64,000 nucleotides of DNA. Origin: Aequoribacter sp003520285 (GTDB taxonomy: Bacteria; Pseudomonadota; Gammaproteobacteria; Pseudomonadales; Halieaceae). Position numbers and translations under genes: made by a program. The notes below the pieces were generated by a model. That model saw nothing but the letters and a program-made list of their open reading frames with translations, did not search any database and was not told the origin of the DNA. Of this stretch, positions 8,717 to 17,360 are shown in pieces (positions within the stretch are counted from its first letter, which is position 1; every line of letters starts with the position of its first letter). Location: positions 1-64,000 of the forward strand of contig CAXAAR010000002.1 in the NCBI GenBank assembly GCA_963966765.1, read 5' to 3'.

Positions 8717-10054
8717 TTACTGAGAATTTAAAGAAGACTCTGACGTCTCTGAGTCGCCTTCATGATTGTCTTGGTGATGCTGAGCTAGCTGTTTCTTGTG
8801 TCGAGCGCCCAATTCGCTGAGTGATTCAATCTTGCTGATAAAGTTACCCCGCCCCAGGGTGAGTCTTGTTTTACCTTGCATCAACGCGGCGTGCGCCTTG
8901 CTCAAGTGCTTATCGACCTCATCGAGTGACTCGAGCAACCGTACCGCTTGGTCATATAAACTGCCAGCTGCGGCTGCTATTTTTTCAGCGTTCTTATTTT
9001 GCTGCTCGTAGCGCCACAGCGTTTGGACAGTCTTCAGTGTAGCCAGCAAGGTGGTTGGACTCACGACAATGACACCTTTGTCGTACGCTCGTTTAAATAA
9101 CTCTGGATCAGACTCGAAAGCACTCATAAAGGCTGATTCGATAGGGATGAACATCAAAACGAAATCGAGACTGCGAAGTCCTTCTAGCCATTCGTAGTTT
9201 TTGCTCCCTAAGGCATCGATATGTTGAGCAATGTTGCGAGACTGTACAGCGAGTGCTGCCTTTCTGCTATCTTCGTCATCGCTGTTCATGGCTTGTACGT
9301 AGGCATTTAAAGACACTTTTGAGTCGATGATAATATCTCGCTCATCGGGCAGGTGCACAATGACGTCGGGCAGACGTCGATTCCCGTCAGTGTCGCGATG
9401 CTGACTCTGTGTGTCGTATTCATGACCTTTTCGGAGGCCGGATTGCTCCAGCACGCGCTCGAGTATGACTTCACCCCAATTACCTTGGAGTTTCTTGTCT
9501 CCGCGAAGTGCTTTGGCTAAGTTTTCAGCATCTCCAGACAGTTTTTGATTGAGCTGCCGGAGTTGCGTCAGTTCAGATTGCAGCAATGCGCGATCGGCCA
9601 ACTGCTTTTCGTGGACGTCTTCTACCTTACCCCTAAAATCGGTAAGCTGCTGTCTTAGCGGGCTCAGTGTCATCGTTAGCAGGTCACTACTGCTTTTTTG
9701 AAGCTGCTCCGACTTTTCACTCAACAACTGCGCGGCGAGTAACTTAAACTCAGAAGACAACTCTTTTTTCATTGCTTCGGTATCCGCTTCTAGGCGCTCT
9801 CGACTCACCTCGGAGGCCTGCTTCTCTGCTTCCAGTCGAGCCACCATGAGCTGTGAGGCCTGAAGTTGAGAAGCAAGCAACTCGCGCTCCTCTCGAAGCT
9901 CACCTGCAGACTGGGTCGACTGCAACAAGGTGTGTTCCAAACGATCGCAGTCACGTTCTTGTTGCCGCCACAAGCCTCGATAATAGATCGCAAATCCACC
10001 GGTAAGAACAGCAAGGCTTGCCAGCGCCAACCACAGAGCGTCTAGCTCAAACAT
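8717..10054 (-). CDS. rmuC: DNA recombination protein RmuC
   Basis: RmuC-family protein linked in E. coli to limiting inversions at short inverted repeats. The 445 residues have an N-terminal membrane anchor (about 6-26), a long coiled coil (about 30-170) and the nuclease-like RmuC core beginning at DKKLQGNWGEVILERVLEQSGL, with DSKVSLNAY and PIESAFMSAF further on. The polar C-terminal tail is poorly conserved. Its start overlaps the end of the Nudix gene by 8 bp, suggesting translational coupling. Confidence 0.93.
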   Translation of the reverse strand: MFELDALWLALASLAVLTGGFAIYYRGLWRQQERDCDRLEHTLLQSTQSAGELREERELLASQLQASQLMVARLEAEKQASEVSRERLEADTEAMKKELSSEFKLLAAQLLSEKSEQLQKSSSDLLTMTLSPLRQQLTDFRGKVEDVHEKQLADRALLQSELTQLRQLNQKLSGDAENLAKALRGDKKLQGNWGEVILERVLEQSGLRKGHEYDTQSQHRDTDGNRRLPDVIVHLPDERDIIIDSKVSLNAYVQAMNSDDEDSRKAALAVQSRNIAQHIDALGSKNYEWLEGLRSLDFVLMFIPIESAFMSAFESDPELFKRAYDKGVIVVSPTTLLATLKTVQTLWRYEQQNKNAEKIAAAAGSLYDQAVRLLESLDEVDKHLSKAHAALMQGKTRLTLGRGNFISKIESLSELGARHKKQLAQHHQDNHEGDSETSESSLNSQ

Positions 10055-10595
10055 TCCGAGGTTTTCTCACTACCGTGTCAACACGCATGGGGTAACCCTT
10101 CCCCGCTTTGGTATCTTCGAAATAGCTTCGTAAAGTTTCGGCAACGACTGGAAAAGCAAGCTCATCCCAAGGGATCTCGGATTCTGAAAACAGGGCAGTT
10201 TCAAGGCTCTCCGGCCCCACGCCGTAGTGGCCGTCGATCAGTGAACACAGGTAAAACAGGTACACTTGACTGATGCCTGGGACATCAAATAAGTAATACA
10301 GCGAAAGGTTGCTGACACGAGCGCGAGCCTCCTCCCAAGTCTCCCGCTCCGCACCTTGCGAGGTCGTCTCGTTATTCTCCATGAATCCGGCTGGGAGTGT
10401 CCATTTACCACGACGGGGCTCAATTGCCCGTTTGCACAGCAAGACGCGACCCTGAAAAACAGGCAAACATCCAACGATAATTTTAGGATTTGAGTAGTGA
10501 ATCAGATTGCATTGTGTACAGGTGAATCGTTCGCGATCATCGTTATCAGGAATCTTCAGGTCGACCGGGTGTCCACACGCGCTACAGTACTTCAT
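10047..10595 (-). CDS. Nudix hydrolase with N-terminal zinc ribbon
   Basis: Predicted pyrophosphohydrolase of 182 residues. An N-terminal zinc ribbon (CSAC near 4-7 and CTQC near 27-30) precedes a Nudix domain whose box reads G-x5-E-x7-RE-x2-EE, beginning GFMENNETTSQGAERETWEE. This layout resembles a family of small ADP-ribose/NADH-type Nudix enzymes; the substrate is not determined. It overlaps rmuC by 8 bp and lies 68 bp after the flavin reductase gene on the same strand. Confidence 0.88.
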   Translation of the reverse strand: MKYCSACGHPVDLKIPDNDDRERFTCTQCNLIHYSNPKIIVGCLPVFQGRVLLCKRAIEPRRGKWTLPAGFMENNETTSQGAERETWEEARARVSNLSLYYLFDVPGISQVYLFYLCSLIDGHYGVGPESLETALFSESEIPWDELAFPVVAETLRSYFEDTKAGKGYPMRVDTVVRKPRNV

Positions 10596-10663
10596 GCCGT
10601 ATCCAAAATAATCTTGAGTGCGGCATTATAGAGTCTTGAGGTGCCATTTGCACTCCACCAGGC

Positions 10664-11131
10664 TTAGCTGGCGAGTGCTCGATATTGCCCTTTGTGAAAC
10701 AGCAGGGGCGCTCTGCCATCCGACACCTGATATGACAGTATCTCGCCAATAATAATATGATGGTCACCCGCCGGCACAACCTGTGTGAGGCCCAATTCGA
10801 AGTGTGCTGCAGCACCCACAATCAGCGGTGTCCCGTGTTTGCCCAACTCAAATTGATGTTCACCAAGGCTATGCTGACTCGGCTTCGCGCACTGATTACT
10901 CAGTGATTCTTGATCCGATGCTAAAATACTGATCGAGTAGCGTGGCTGTGAACACCAGAACGCGAACAGCTCTGAGTTATTTTGGATACTCCACAGTGCC
11001 AGGGCGGGTTCCAGCGAGACCGAGCTGAATGAATTCACGGTGACGCCAATGACCTCCCCAGACTGATCAGTCGCGGCCACCACACAAACCCCTGTGGCAA
11101 ATTCCCCAAACGCGTTCCGAAGCTCTCTCAC
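10664..11131 (-). CDS. Flavin reductase-like FMN-binding protein
   Basis: Predicted small NAD(P)H:flavin oxidoreductase or FMN-binding component, 155 residues. The family pattern is clear: LRNAFGEFATGVCVVAA at the start, GVTVNSFSSVSLEPALALWSI (flavin binding), then HFELGLTQVVPAGDHHIIIGEI. I chose GTG at 11131, with GGAG six bases upstream, because family members start a few residues before LR-x-A-hGxFATGV. Longer in-frame starts up to 11299 would run through the divergent transporter gene and add a sequence unlike the family. Flavin reductases of this size often serve a two-component monooxygenase, but none is adjacent. Confidence 0.85.
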   Translation of the reverse strand: MRELRNAFGEFATGVCVVAATDQSGEVIGVTVNSFSSVSLEPALALWSIQNNSELFAFWCSQPRYSISILASDQESLSNQCAKPSQHSLGEHQFELGKHGTPLIVGAAAHFELGLTQVVPAGDHHIIIGEILSYQVSDGRAPLLFHKGQYRALAS

Positions 11132-11219
11132 AACTTTCTCCACCAAATTTTTGGTGTAGCTTAGACCATTTGGAAAGGAAAGACAGTCGCAAATTTGTGT
11201 CGTAAGATGATCCGTAAAG

Positions 11220-11247
11220 ACTATAAGAGGTATTCCGGTGACTGCAA
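11220..11247 (-). promoter_or_regulatory. Candidate promoter for the flavin reductase gene
   Basis: On the minus strand TTGCAG (11242-11247) and TATAGT (11220-11225) are spaced by 16 bp. It would start a transcript about 80 bp before the chosen GTG. It overlaps the first codons of the divergent transporter pseudogene. The -10 is good, the -35 weak. Confidence 0.4.
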
Positions 11248-12099
11248 TAAATAACAACCCTGCCGTCCGCCCGCATCTGGCATTATTTCTGCTCACCATC
11301 GTTTACGCGTTTAACTTTATCGATCGCCAAATACTGGTTATTTTACAGGAGCCCATAAAGCAGGACATGGGCCTCAGCGATACACAGCTAGGTCTACTAA
11401 GTGGTTTCTCTTTTGCTTTGGTTTACGTTTTCGCTGGCATCCCCATCGCTTACCTAGCCGACCGTGGCAACCGACGAAATATTATTGCGATCGCGCTGAC
11501 AGTATGGTCTGGAATGACCGCTATTTCTGGCTTGGCACAGAACTACACGCATTTGCTGCTCGCCCGAATCGGTGTCGGGCTCGGTGAGGCTGGCGGCTCT
11601 CCTCCTTCACACTCCATGATCTCGGATTACTATGCGCCTGAGCATCGTGGTAAGGCAATGTCCTTCTATTCCACTGGGATCTATATCGGTATTTTGTTTG
11701 GTTTTGCACTCGGCGGCATATTAGCTGATGAGCTAGGTTGGCGGGTGGCCTTTTTCGTGGTCGGAATCCCAGGTGTCTTGTTCGCAGGTGTTCTAATGCT
11801 ACTCCTGAAAGTATTTAGGTCCGTGTATCGCTATCAGCCATGCCCTCGTGCCGCCACATATGCGCGCCATGACATCAGCCGTGCTGTTTTTTATTCTGAA
11901 TATGATTGGGCTGGGGCTTGGCCCCTTAATCACCGGCTTATTGAGTGATTGGTTCACTGCTCAGCACGGCGTTGTCGGCCTTCGTTATGCGATGCTGTCT
12001 TCGTATATTCTGGGATCTAGCGCGATCGTCTTCTTTTTTATCGCGGGACGCCATCTACTCAATGATTTAGCTCAGCTGGAAGCACTGCGGGATCAGTAG
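11238..12099 (+). pseudogene. MFS transporter (spinster-like), internally deleted and out of frame
   Basis: Starts at a GTG with AGAGG upstream and reads a normal MFS N half: YAFNFIDRQILVILQEPIKQDMGLSD, six membrane helices and LADRGNRRN, to about 11811 (LLLKV). The reading frame then runs into unrelated residues and stops at 11948. From about 11812 another frame reads YLGPCIAISHALVPPHMRAM and two membrane helices (IGLGLGPLITGLLSD) to a stop at 12099, which is the C-terminal part of the same family. About 140-145 residues, the middle helices, are missing compared with members of about 430 residues. One deletion of about 430 bp that also shifts the frame explains both. An assembly error is the alternative. 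Confidence 0.8.
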
Positions 12100-12914
12100 A
12101 TCCCGCGCTGTCTCAGCGATGCTGTCAGCGTGTCGAGCAAATCAAACATGCCTTCTGGATCGGTCCGCTTCATGTCGAGCAAACCCATTTCCTGGCCAAT
12201 ACCCACCGGAATCTCGCGCTGTTTGGCTTTGAGCTTTGCGACGACTTCTCGGGCGCAATCTTCTACCGGCATACCCTCTTCAATCTCTTTGTCCATAACA
12301 CCAAATGACTCACCATCTCCGCGCAGGGCATTGACTGACACCTGAGATTGCACACTGCCAGGCGTAATGGTTGATACGTGAATGCCCTGGTGCGCAACCT
12401 CACATCTCAGTGCATCAAAAAAGCCCATGACTGCATGCTTAGCCATACTATAGCCGGTGCGCAACGGTGCCCCGAGCTTACCCGCTACGCTCGAGGTGAT
12501 CGCGATATGTCCACTCCCCTGTGTCAACATAATCGGTAGTACCGCTTTGGTGAGCGCTATCTGGCCAAACACATCAACTTCAAATAACGTTCGATAAACG
12601 TCTAGAGACGTATCGACGCACCAGGACCGCTGTGATATCCCAGCGTTGTTGATCAGAACATCAATGCGTTGAAACTGAGCCAATACTTCTTGCGCCCGCT
12701 GGGGATGCCCAGTGACATCGACGATGTCAAAGGGAATGACAAGCACATCAGCGGCTGCGAGACCGGCGTCAATACAAGCTCGCTTGACTCGGTTTAAAGC
12801 ATCCACTTTTCGGCCACTCAGCACCAGTGAGCAATTACCCAAACGTGCGTATTCGAGCGCGAAAGCTTCTCCGATACCACTCGATGCCCCTGTAATCCAA
12901 ACGACTTCGCTCAT
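12093..12914 (-). CDS. Short-chain dehydrogenase/reductase (classical SDR)
   Basis: NAD(P)-dependent oxidoreductase of 273 residues. TGASSGIG (8-15) binds the cofactor, NNAG (89-92) is structural, and Ser141/142, Tyr155 and Lys159 (YSMAK) form the catalytic site. I chose ATG at 12914 because AGGGG and GAGAGGG stand just upstream and the cofactor motif then falls at the usual place; an upstream ATG at 12989 would add 25 unrelated residues. It overlaps the end of the decayed transporter gene by 7 bp. The substrate is unknown. Confidence 0.88.
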   Translation of the reverse strand: MSEVVWITGASSGIGEAFALEYARLGNCSLVLSGRKVDALNRVKRACIDAGLAAADVLVIPFDIVDVTGHPQRAQEVLAQFQRIDVLINNAGISQRSWCVDTSLDVYRTLFEVDVFGQIALTKAVLPIMLTQGSGHIAITSSVAGKLGAPLRTGYSMAKHAVMGFFDALRCEVAHQGIHVSTITPGSVQSQVSVNALRGDGESFGVMDKEIEEGMPVEDCAREVVAKLKAKQREIPVGIGQEMGLLDMKRTDPEGMFDLLDTLTASLRQRGIY

Positions 12915-13172
12915 AGTCCCTCTCCCCTTTATTATGAATGCGCACAACCTTAGCTTTTTTGTGCAGAACAGAGCAATAGCCTTGTTCACAGATTGAGTGC
13001 TTTAGGAGCCACTTACACAGGAGCGCAGTTTACCGCCAGAGAGCCTTAAACAAAGCAACCTAGTTTTTTGGCTTGCGCTTGATTTTTAATCGGTTTGTGA
13101 ACAAGCTGTCAGCGGGAAAAATGGCTACTGTCCGCCACTCAAGTATTCAATACTAACCAATAAGGAGACTCC

Positions 13173-13700
13173 ATGATTGTGTCATTTGATGGCCATACCC
13201 CTGACATCGCCGACGATGCGTTCATTGCCCCCAATGCCACCATTATTGGACGAGTTAGTGTGGCTGGGGGTTGCAGCATTTGGTTTCAAAGCGTTCTCAG
13301 AGGTGACGTCGAGACCATAACCGTGCAGAAAGGTGCCAACATTCAGGATTTTGCTATGGTTCACGCTGACCCTGGCTCTAAGGTGGAAATCGGAGCATTC
13401 GCCACGATAGGTCACCACGCTACGGTTCACGGATGCACGATTGGCGCAGGTGCCTTGGTCGGTATCAATGCGGTGGTACTGAATGGCGCAGTGGTGGGTG
13501 AAGGCTCATTAATTGGTGCAAACGCGCTGGTGCCCGAGGGAATGCAAATTCCACCTAAATCCCTAGTCGTGGGATCGCCGGCACAAGTCAAACGAACGCT
13601 GACCGACGAGCAGGTGGCGATGATAAGACTCGGGGCTGACCACTACATCCAAAACGGACAACGCTTTAAAGCTCTATTTGAGTCTGAAGACCTTGATTAG
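13173..13700 (+). CDS. Gamma-class carbonic anhydrase-like hexapeptide protein (YrdA/PaaY family)
   Basis: Left-handed beta-helix protein of 175 residues built of hexapeptide repeats (about 12-150), followed by a C-terminal helix. Candidate zinc histidines lie in MVHADPG and in GHHATVHG, as in gamma carbonic anhydrases of the YrdA type; activity in this subfamily is not always detectable. IWFQSVLRGDVETITVQKGANIQDFAMVH is the family hallmark. The start ATG follows AAGGAG. It converges with the Coq4-like gene, sharing TTAG at 13697-13700. Confidence 0.88.
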   Translation: MIVSFDGHTPDIADDAFIAPNATIIGRVSVAGGCSIWFQSVLRGDVETITVQKGANIQDFAMVHADPGSKVEIGAFATIGHHATVHGCTIGAGALVGINAVVLNGAVVGEGSLIGANALVPEGMQIPPKSLVVGSPAQVKRTLTDEQVAMIRLGADHYIQNGQRFKALFESEDLD

Positions 13701-14401
13701 TGTGCGAGTAGCGAGGGAAATCGCTCTCCACCCCGCAACGCCCAATACACCGTCGGTTCTTGAATCTTGAGCGTTGCCCGGACAGCAGCGGTTGGTTGAG
13801 TTAGCAGGTGCTCCCAGATTTGTCCCGGGAGCCACTGGGCTTCCTTGCCATGTCGGTATGCCTGCTTAACTGCCTTAAATACCTTCCAACCGAAGTAAGG
13901 CCGCAACTTTAAGGCACCAACTACAACGATAGCAGCGATCCCTCTGTTGCCCGTCTGCGCATAGGTAAAGGCCAGCAAACACAATTCACCTAGCTCATCG
14001 CGTCCATACTCGGTTAACGTATGCCAGAGATCATGCTGGTCTCGCTGGCGGCGTCCGAACTTCGCCCTGCGAGGCTCTTCAATTACCAGATTATCGCCTT
14101 CCGATGCTTTCACTAAACCATCGGCACTGAGCCCTTCAAGATTCAGAAACCGTCGATACAACGCGCCAAACGAACCGGGCGGCCATTCAGCTGCATCTTC
14201 GACCAGATAGGAGAGCAACTCTCGATCAGCTTTCAACAGGGCTTCAGCCTGTTCGAGCGCTTCGAATCTTTTGAACTCGCGCTCAAAACTCTGCCCACTA
14301 AGTGTCCTGATAATCGTGAAGACTTCTTCTGTCGCTTCAGGATTTTTGACCAGGCGTCTAAGTGCACCCAAGGCTTTAAATATCTCTATTCTCTCGGCCA
14401 T
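13697..14401 (-). CDS. Coq4-family protein (putative ubiquinone biosynthesis)
   Basis: 234 residues, mostly helical. The motif HD-x2-H-x11-E (His123, Asp124, His127, Glu139) inside QHDLWHTLTEYGRDELGEL is the metal-binding signature of Coq4, a protein needed for coenzyme Q biosynthesis in mitochondria and known to have bacterial relatives. The following LLAFTYAQTGNRGIAAIVVVGALK also fits. No other ubiquinone gene lies close by, so the role rests on the motif alone. It lies divergent from tRNA-Ser and converges with the carbonic anhydrase homologue. Confidence 0.7.
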   Translation of the reverse strand: MAERIEIFKALGALRRLVKNPEATEEVFTIIRTLSGQSFEREFKRFEALEQAEALLKADRELLSYLVEDAAEWPPGSFGALYRRFLNLEGLSADGLVKASEGDNLVIEEPRRAKFGRRQRDQHDLWHTLTEYGRDELGELCLLAFTYAQTGNRGIAAIVVVGALKLRPYFGWKVFKAVKQAYRHGKEAQWLPGQIWEHLLTQPTAAVRATLKIQEPTVYWALRGGERFPSLLAH

Positions 14402-14501
14402 TGCTCATGCTCTGGATTAATATGCACTAAAGCTTACTCGGGGTTGAGATCATTGTCACGCCTGCCCGAGAATGCGGAAGATTGAAAAGCCAACGACACA
14501 C

Positions 14502-14531
14502 TGTCAGCGCTCGCAAGAATTGTGATAGACT
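14502..14531 (+). promoter_or_regulatory. Candidate promoter for tRNA-Ser
   Basis: TAGACT (14526-14531) lies 10 bp before the tRNA, with TGTCAG (14502-14507) 18 bp upstream. The placement suits a tRNA with a very short leader, but both boxes are imperfect. Confidence 0.35.
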
Positions 14532-14541
14532 GCGCGCCGCT

Positions 14542-14629
14542 GGTGAGGTGGCCGAGTGGTCGAAGGCGCACGCCTGGAAAGTGTGTGTACGGCAACGTAC
14601 CGAGGGTTCGAATCCCTCCCTCACCGCCA
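14542..14629 (+). tRNA. tRNA-Ser (GGA)
   Basis: An 88-base class II tRNA. The acceptor arms GGTGAGG and CCTCACC pair, the discriminator is G14626 and CCA is encoded (14627-14629). The anticodon stem CACGC/GTGTG encloses a loop with GGA at 14576-14578. A long variable arm (TACGGCAACGTA region) and the T arm GAGGGTTCGAATCCCTC are typical of serine tRNAs. It reads UCC/UCU codons. Confidence 0.96.
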
Positions 14630-14653
14630 AATGACGAGCCCTGGGATACATTG

Positions 14654-15960
14654 ATGATGCCAGCTTCACTCGGAATAAAGCACAACCTTAGCCAATTTCT
14701 GCACCAGCTCTTCCAGGTCCTTCTGGTAGGCTTAACAATTGGAACGATGCGTACTGTCGTGCCAACATTAGCAGAAACAGAATTCGGTGTTCCACAAACC
14801 TCGTTTTTACTGCTCTCGTCTTTCGTGGTCGCCTTCGGCTTTGTCAAAGGATTTATGAATTTCTATGCTGGACGCTGGTCTGAGACGATCGGCAGAAAAC
14901 CAGTTTTGATTCTCGGGTGGCTGGTCGGACTCCCCATTCCTATCCTGATCTGGTTCGCTCCAAGTTGGAGCTGGATTGTGGGTGCAACGATTTTGCTCGG
15001 TGTCAATCAGGGTCTAACATGGTCGATGACGCAAACAGCAAAATTAGACTTTACCTTGCCGCGAGAGCGAGGTCTCACTTTGGGCTTGAATGAGTTCTCT
15101 GGGTATATTGGCGTCGCGTTGGGGGGTATTTTGACCGCCTGGTTAACCGAGACAATTGGCCTAAAAATAGGCTTACTCTGGTTTGGCCTAAGCGTTGTGG
15201 GTATGGGCTTATTTTTCACCGTTTTTTTCATACAAGAAACCAGGCCCCGCGACCAGTACCGGCTGTTGCGCAATCGATTGGGAGAGTGGCTAGGGGTCAC
15301 ATCGAGACTCAACCACAGAACGAGACGCTGCGATCTACCGGGTCCATTTTCAAGCTTGTCAGCTGGGGCGACAAGCGGTTGTTTGCACTCTGTCAGGCGG
15401 GTTTGGTTGAGAAATTTGTCGACGCTCTAGTGTGGTTGTTATATCCCATTTTCCTGTATCAAAAAGGTCTCAACCTGACGCAGGCGAGCTCTATTATCGG
15501 AGTCTATGGCATCGTCTGGGGTACTTCTCAACTGATAACTGGACCTCTTTCAGACAGAGTGGGACGATATTGGCTCAATGGAATGGGGATGTGGCTCTGC
15601 GGAACTGGTGTCCTACTAATGCTTCTTAATCAAGGGGCGCTATGGTGGACGTTCAGTGCCGCGGTAACAGGCTTTGGTATGGCTATGCTTTACCCTAACC
15701 TCTCAGCAGCCATCGCTGACATCGCGGCACCTGATTGGAGAGGATCAGCCATCGGGGTGTACCGCTTCTGGCGGGACTTAGGTTAAGGGATAGGCGGCAT
15801 AGGTCTTGGCGTTACAGCGCATTACTTTGGCCAAATTGAGGCAGCCTTTTGGTTCGTTTCTCTTAGCATGTTCACCTCAGGCGCTCTACTCATGTGGCTC
15901 TGTGAGGAGACTCATCCATCACTGACAACCTCGGTTTTGGCGCAAGATAAGTCTACGTGA
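14654..15960 (+). pseudogene. MFS transporter gene with a frameshift and a premature stop
   Basis: Begins 25 bp after tRNA-Ser. The first frame reads a good MFS N half (GTMRTVVPTLAETEFGV, FYAGRWSETIGRKPVLI, six helices) to about 15250, then loses similarity and stops at 15430. From about 15310 another frame reads LVSWGDKRLFALCQAGLVEKFVDALVW, GPLSDRVGRYWL and FWRDLG, then meets TAA at 15784-15786. Beyond that stop the same frame continues in obvious family sequence (GIGGIGLGVTAHYFG) to TGA at 15958-15960. The family usually has an aromatic residue where the TAA stands, so a single base change from TAT/TAC is likely. Two independent lesions make a functional protein unlikely. Confidence 0.85.
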
Positions 15961-15996
15961 AACCTCATATGTTGATGTCAGCATGCCAATCGACTC

Positions 15997-16365
15997 TCAA
16001 AAGTCTGCGAGCCGCCGTTCTAGGAGTGCATAAAATGCCTGTAAGTCTCCACCTAGTTCCAGTAAGTCATTTGAATCCAACAATGTTTCAAATCGTTCCC
16101 CTATCAAAGCAACTACAGCGGGCAATGCATTCTGCGTATGCGCTCGCAAAAGATCTGCTTGCTGATCGCGGTGAAGCCACTGTATTGTTGGACTACTCTC
16201 GTCGGTACTGCGCCACTGAGTCTTCCCAAGGGGATTCCAGCCGTGCGAAATATCGCATAACGAACATTGTTTAAGACCAATCAGTTTCCCAAGCGCGTAG
16301 TTTATTTCCCCTGCGACTGTGGCGTCAGCGTTGTAAATAGCAAAAATCTTTAGTGCGTCGGACAT
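15997..16365 (-). CDS. Conserved protein of unknown function with a CxxC-x3-H motif
   Basis: 122 residues. The start at 16365 is chosen because GGAG lies six bases upstream; an in-frame start at 16389 would add eight residues. The N-terminal KIFAIYNADA, the central CSLCDISHGWNP (Cys34, Cys37, His41) and WLHRDQQ recall a widespread family of small proteins of unknown function that begin with a YNAD pattern followed by C-x-L-C-x-L-T-x-G. The cysteines and histidine could bind a metal. No domain with a known activity is seen. It has no close same-strand neighbour. Confidence 0.65.
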   Translation of the reverse strand: MSDALKIFAIYNADATVAGEINYALGKLIGLKQCSLCDISHGWNPLGKTQWRSTDESSPTIQWLHRDQQADLLRAHTQNALPAVVALIGERFETLLDSNDLLELGGDLQAFYALLERRLADF

Positions 16366-16545
16366 CGCTAACTCCATTAACTCGATCACTACCTCTATAC
16401 GTATGGTTCAGCTTCAAGGCTCACTCGTTAAAGCCGTAGGTGAGCTCTTGTTGATCTAATCGGCTGTCAGAGTCTTAATTTTTTCAATGCTCTTCGCCCC
16501 ATGCTGGGTTAAAATTCGCGCTCTTCAGAACAAGGATCGCAAACT

Positions 16546-17265
16546 ATGGGACGCGCTTACCAGAACCGTAAAGACTCCATGGCGAAGACCGCCGATTTAA
16601 AAACCAAGATTTACAGCAAGTACGCACGCGAGATCTACGTTGCGGCGAAATCTGGCGGCACGGATCCGCACGGCAACCTTGCTTTAAGGAGCATTATTGA
16701 TCGCGCAAAGAAAGATCAGGTGCCGACGCATGTCATTGAAAAAGCAATGGAGAAAGCCAGTGGCAGCGGTGGTGAGAACTTCGAGGTCGCGCGATATGAA
16801 GGCTACGGGCCCGGCAACTGCATGGTGATTATTGAGTGTTTAACGGACAATCCGAACCGCACGTTCGGAGATGTCCGGCTCTGCTTCACCAAAACCAAAT
16901 CGAAGATCGGTTCTCAGGGCGCTGTGAGCCACATGTTTGATCACTTGTGTATCCTGAAGTTCGCTCATGACGACGAAGAGACAGCGCTTGATGCGCTACT
17001 TATGGCAGAAGTTGATGTCATAGATATCGAGAATGACGATGGGATGCTAACCGTGTTTGCCCCGCACACTGATTCATTCAAAGCTAAACGGGCGCTCACA
17101 GAAGCGTGTGGTGATATTGATTTTGACGTCGATGAAATCCAGTTCATTCCGCAAACCAGCATTGAGCTCGCTGGCGAAGACCTCGAGATTTTCGATCGTT
17201 TTGTGAGCCTTCTTAACGATCTCGATGATGTTCAAAACGTGTATCACAACGTAGATAACGCCTAA
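16546..17265 (+). CDS. YebC/TACO1-family protein (YeeN-like)
   Basis: 239 residues beginning MGRAYQNRKDSMAKTADLKTKIYSKYAREIY, the pattern of the YeeN branch of the YebC family rather than YebC itself (MAGHSKW). YebC proteins were described as transcriptional regulators and more recently as ribosome-associated factors that ease translation of difficult stretches. The second half has the three-domain TACO1 fold (VARYEGYGPGN, LTDNPNRTFGDVR, FTKTKSKIGSQGAVSHMF). The start ATG is preceded by AAGGATC. It stands alone; the next gene converges after 95 bp. Confidence 0.9.
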   Translation: MGRAYQNRKDSMAKTADLKTKIYSKYAREIYVAAKSGGTDPHGNLALRSIIDRAKKDQVPTHVIEKAMEKASGSGGENFEVARYEGYGPGNCMVIIECLTDNPNRTFGDVRLCFTKTKSKIGSQGAVSHMFDHLCILKFAHDDEETALDALLMAEVDVIDIENDDGMLTVFAPHTDSFKAKRALTEACGDIDFDVDEIQFIPQTSIELAGEDLEIFDRFVSLLNDLDDVQNVYHNVDNA

Positions 17266-17360
17266 TGTGCTTCTGGTAGGCCTGAATCTAGGCCCACCCA
17301 TCAACAGCAATATCAAGCCTGAGACGGTGTGCTCGTCTGCTGCCGACCTAAAGTCAGTGA

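Noticed and set aside
14522..14653. Open frame running through tRNA-Ser into the MFS gene
   Set aside because: The first 44 codons would read the tRNA itself. The MFS start is better placed at 14654, after the tRNA.
15784..15786. TAA inside the second MFS gene as programmed readthrough
   Set aside because: The same gene also has an upstream frameshift, so simple decay explains both lesions better.
14530..16000. tRNA-Ser as an integration site for a mobile element
   Set aside because: No integrase, no repeat of the tRNA 3' end and no phage genes follow; the broken gene next to it is an ordinary transporter.
16546..17265. Calling the YebC-family gene yebC of the ruvABC cluster
   Set aside because: The N-terminus is of the YeeN type (MGRAYQNRK) and there are no ruv genes nearby.
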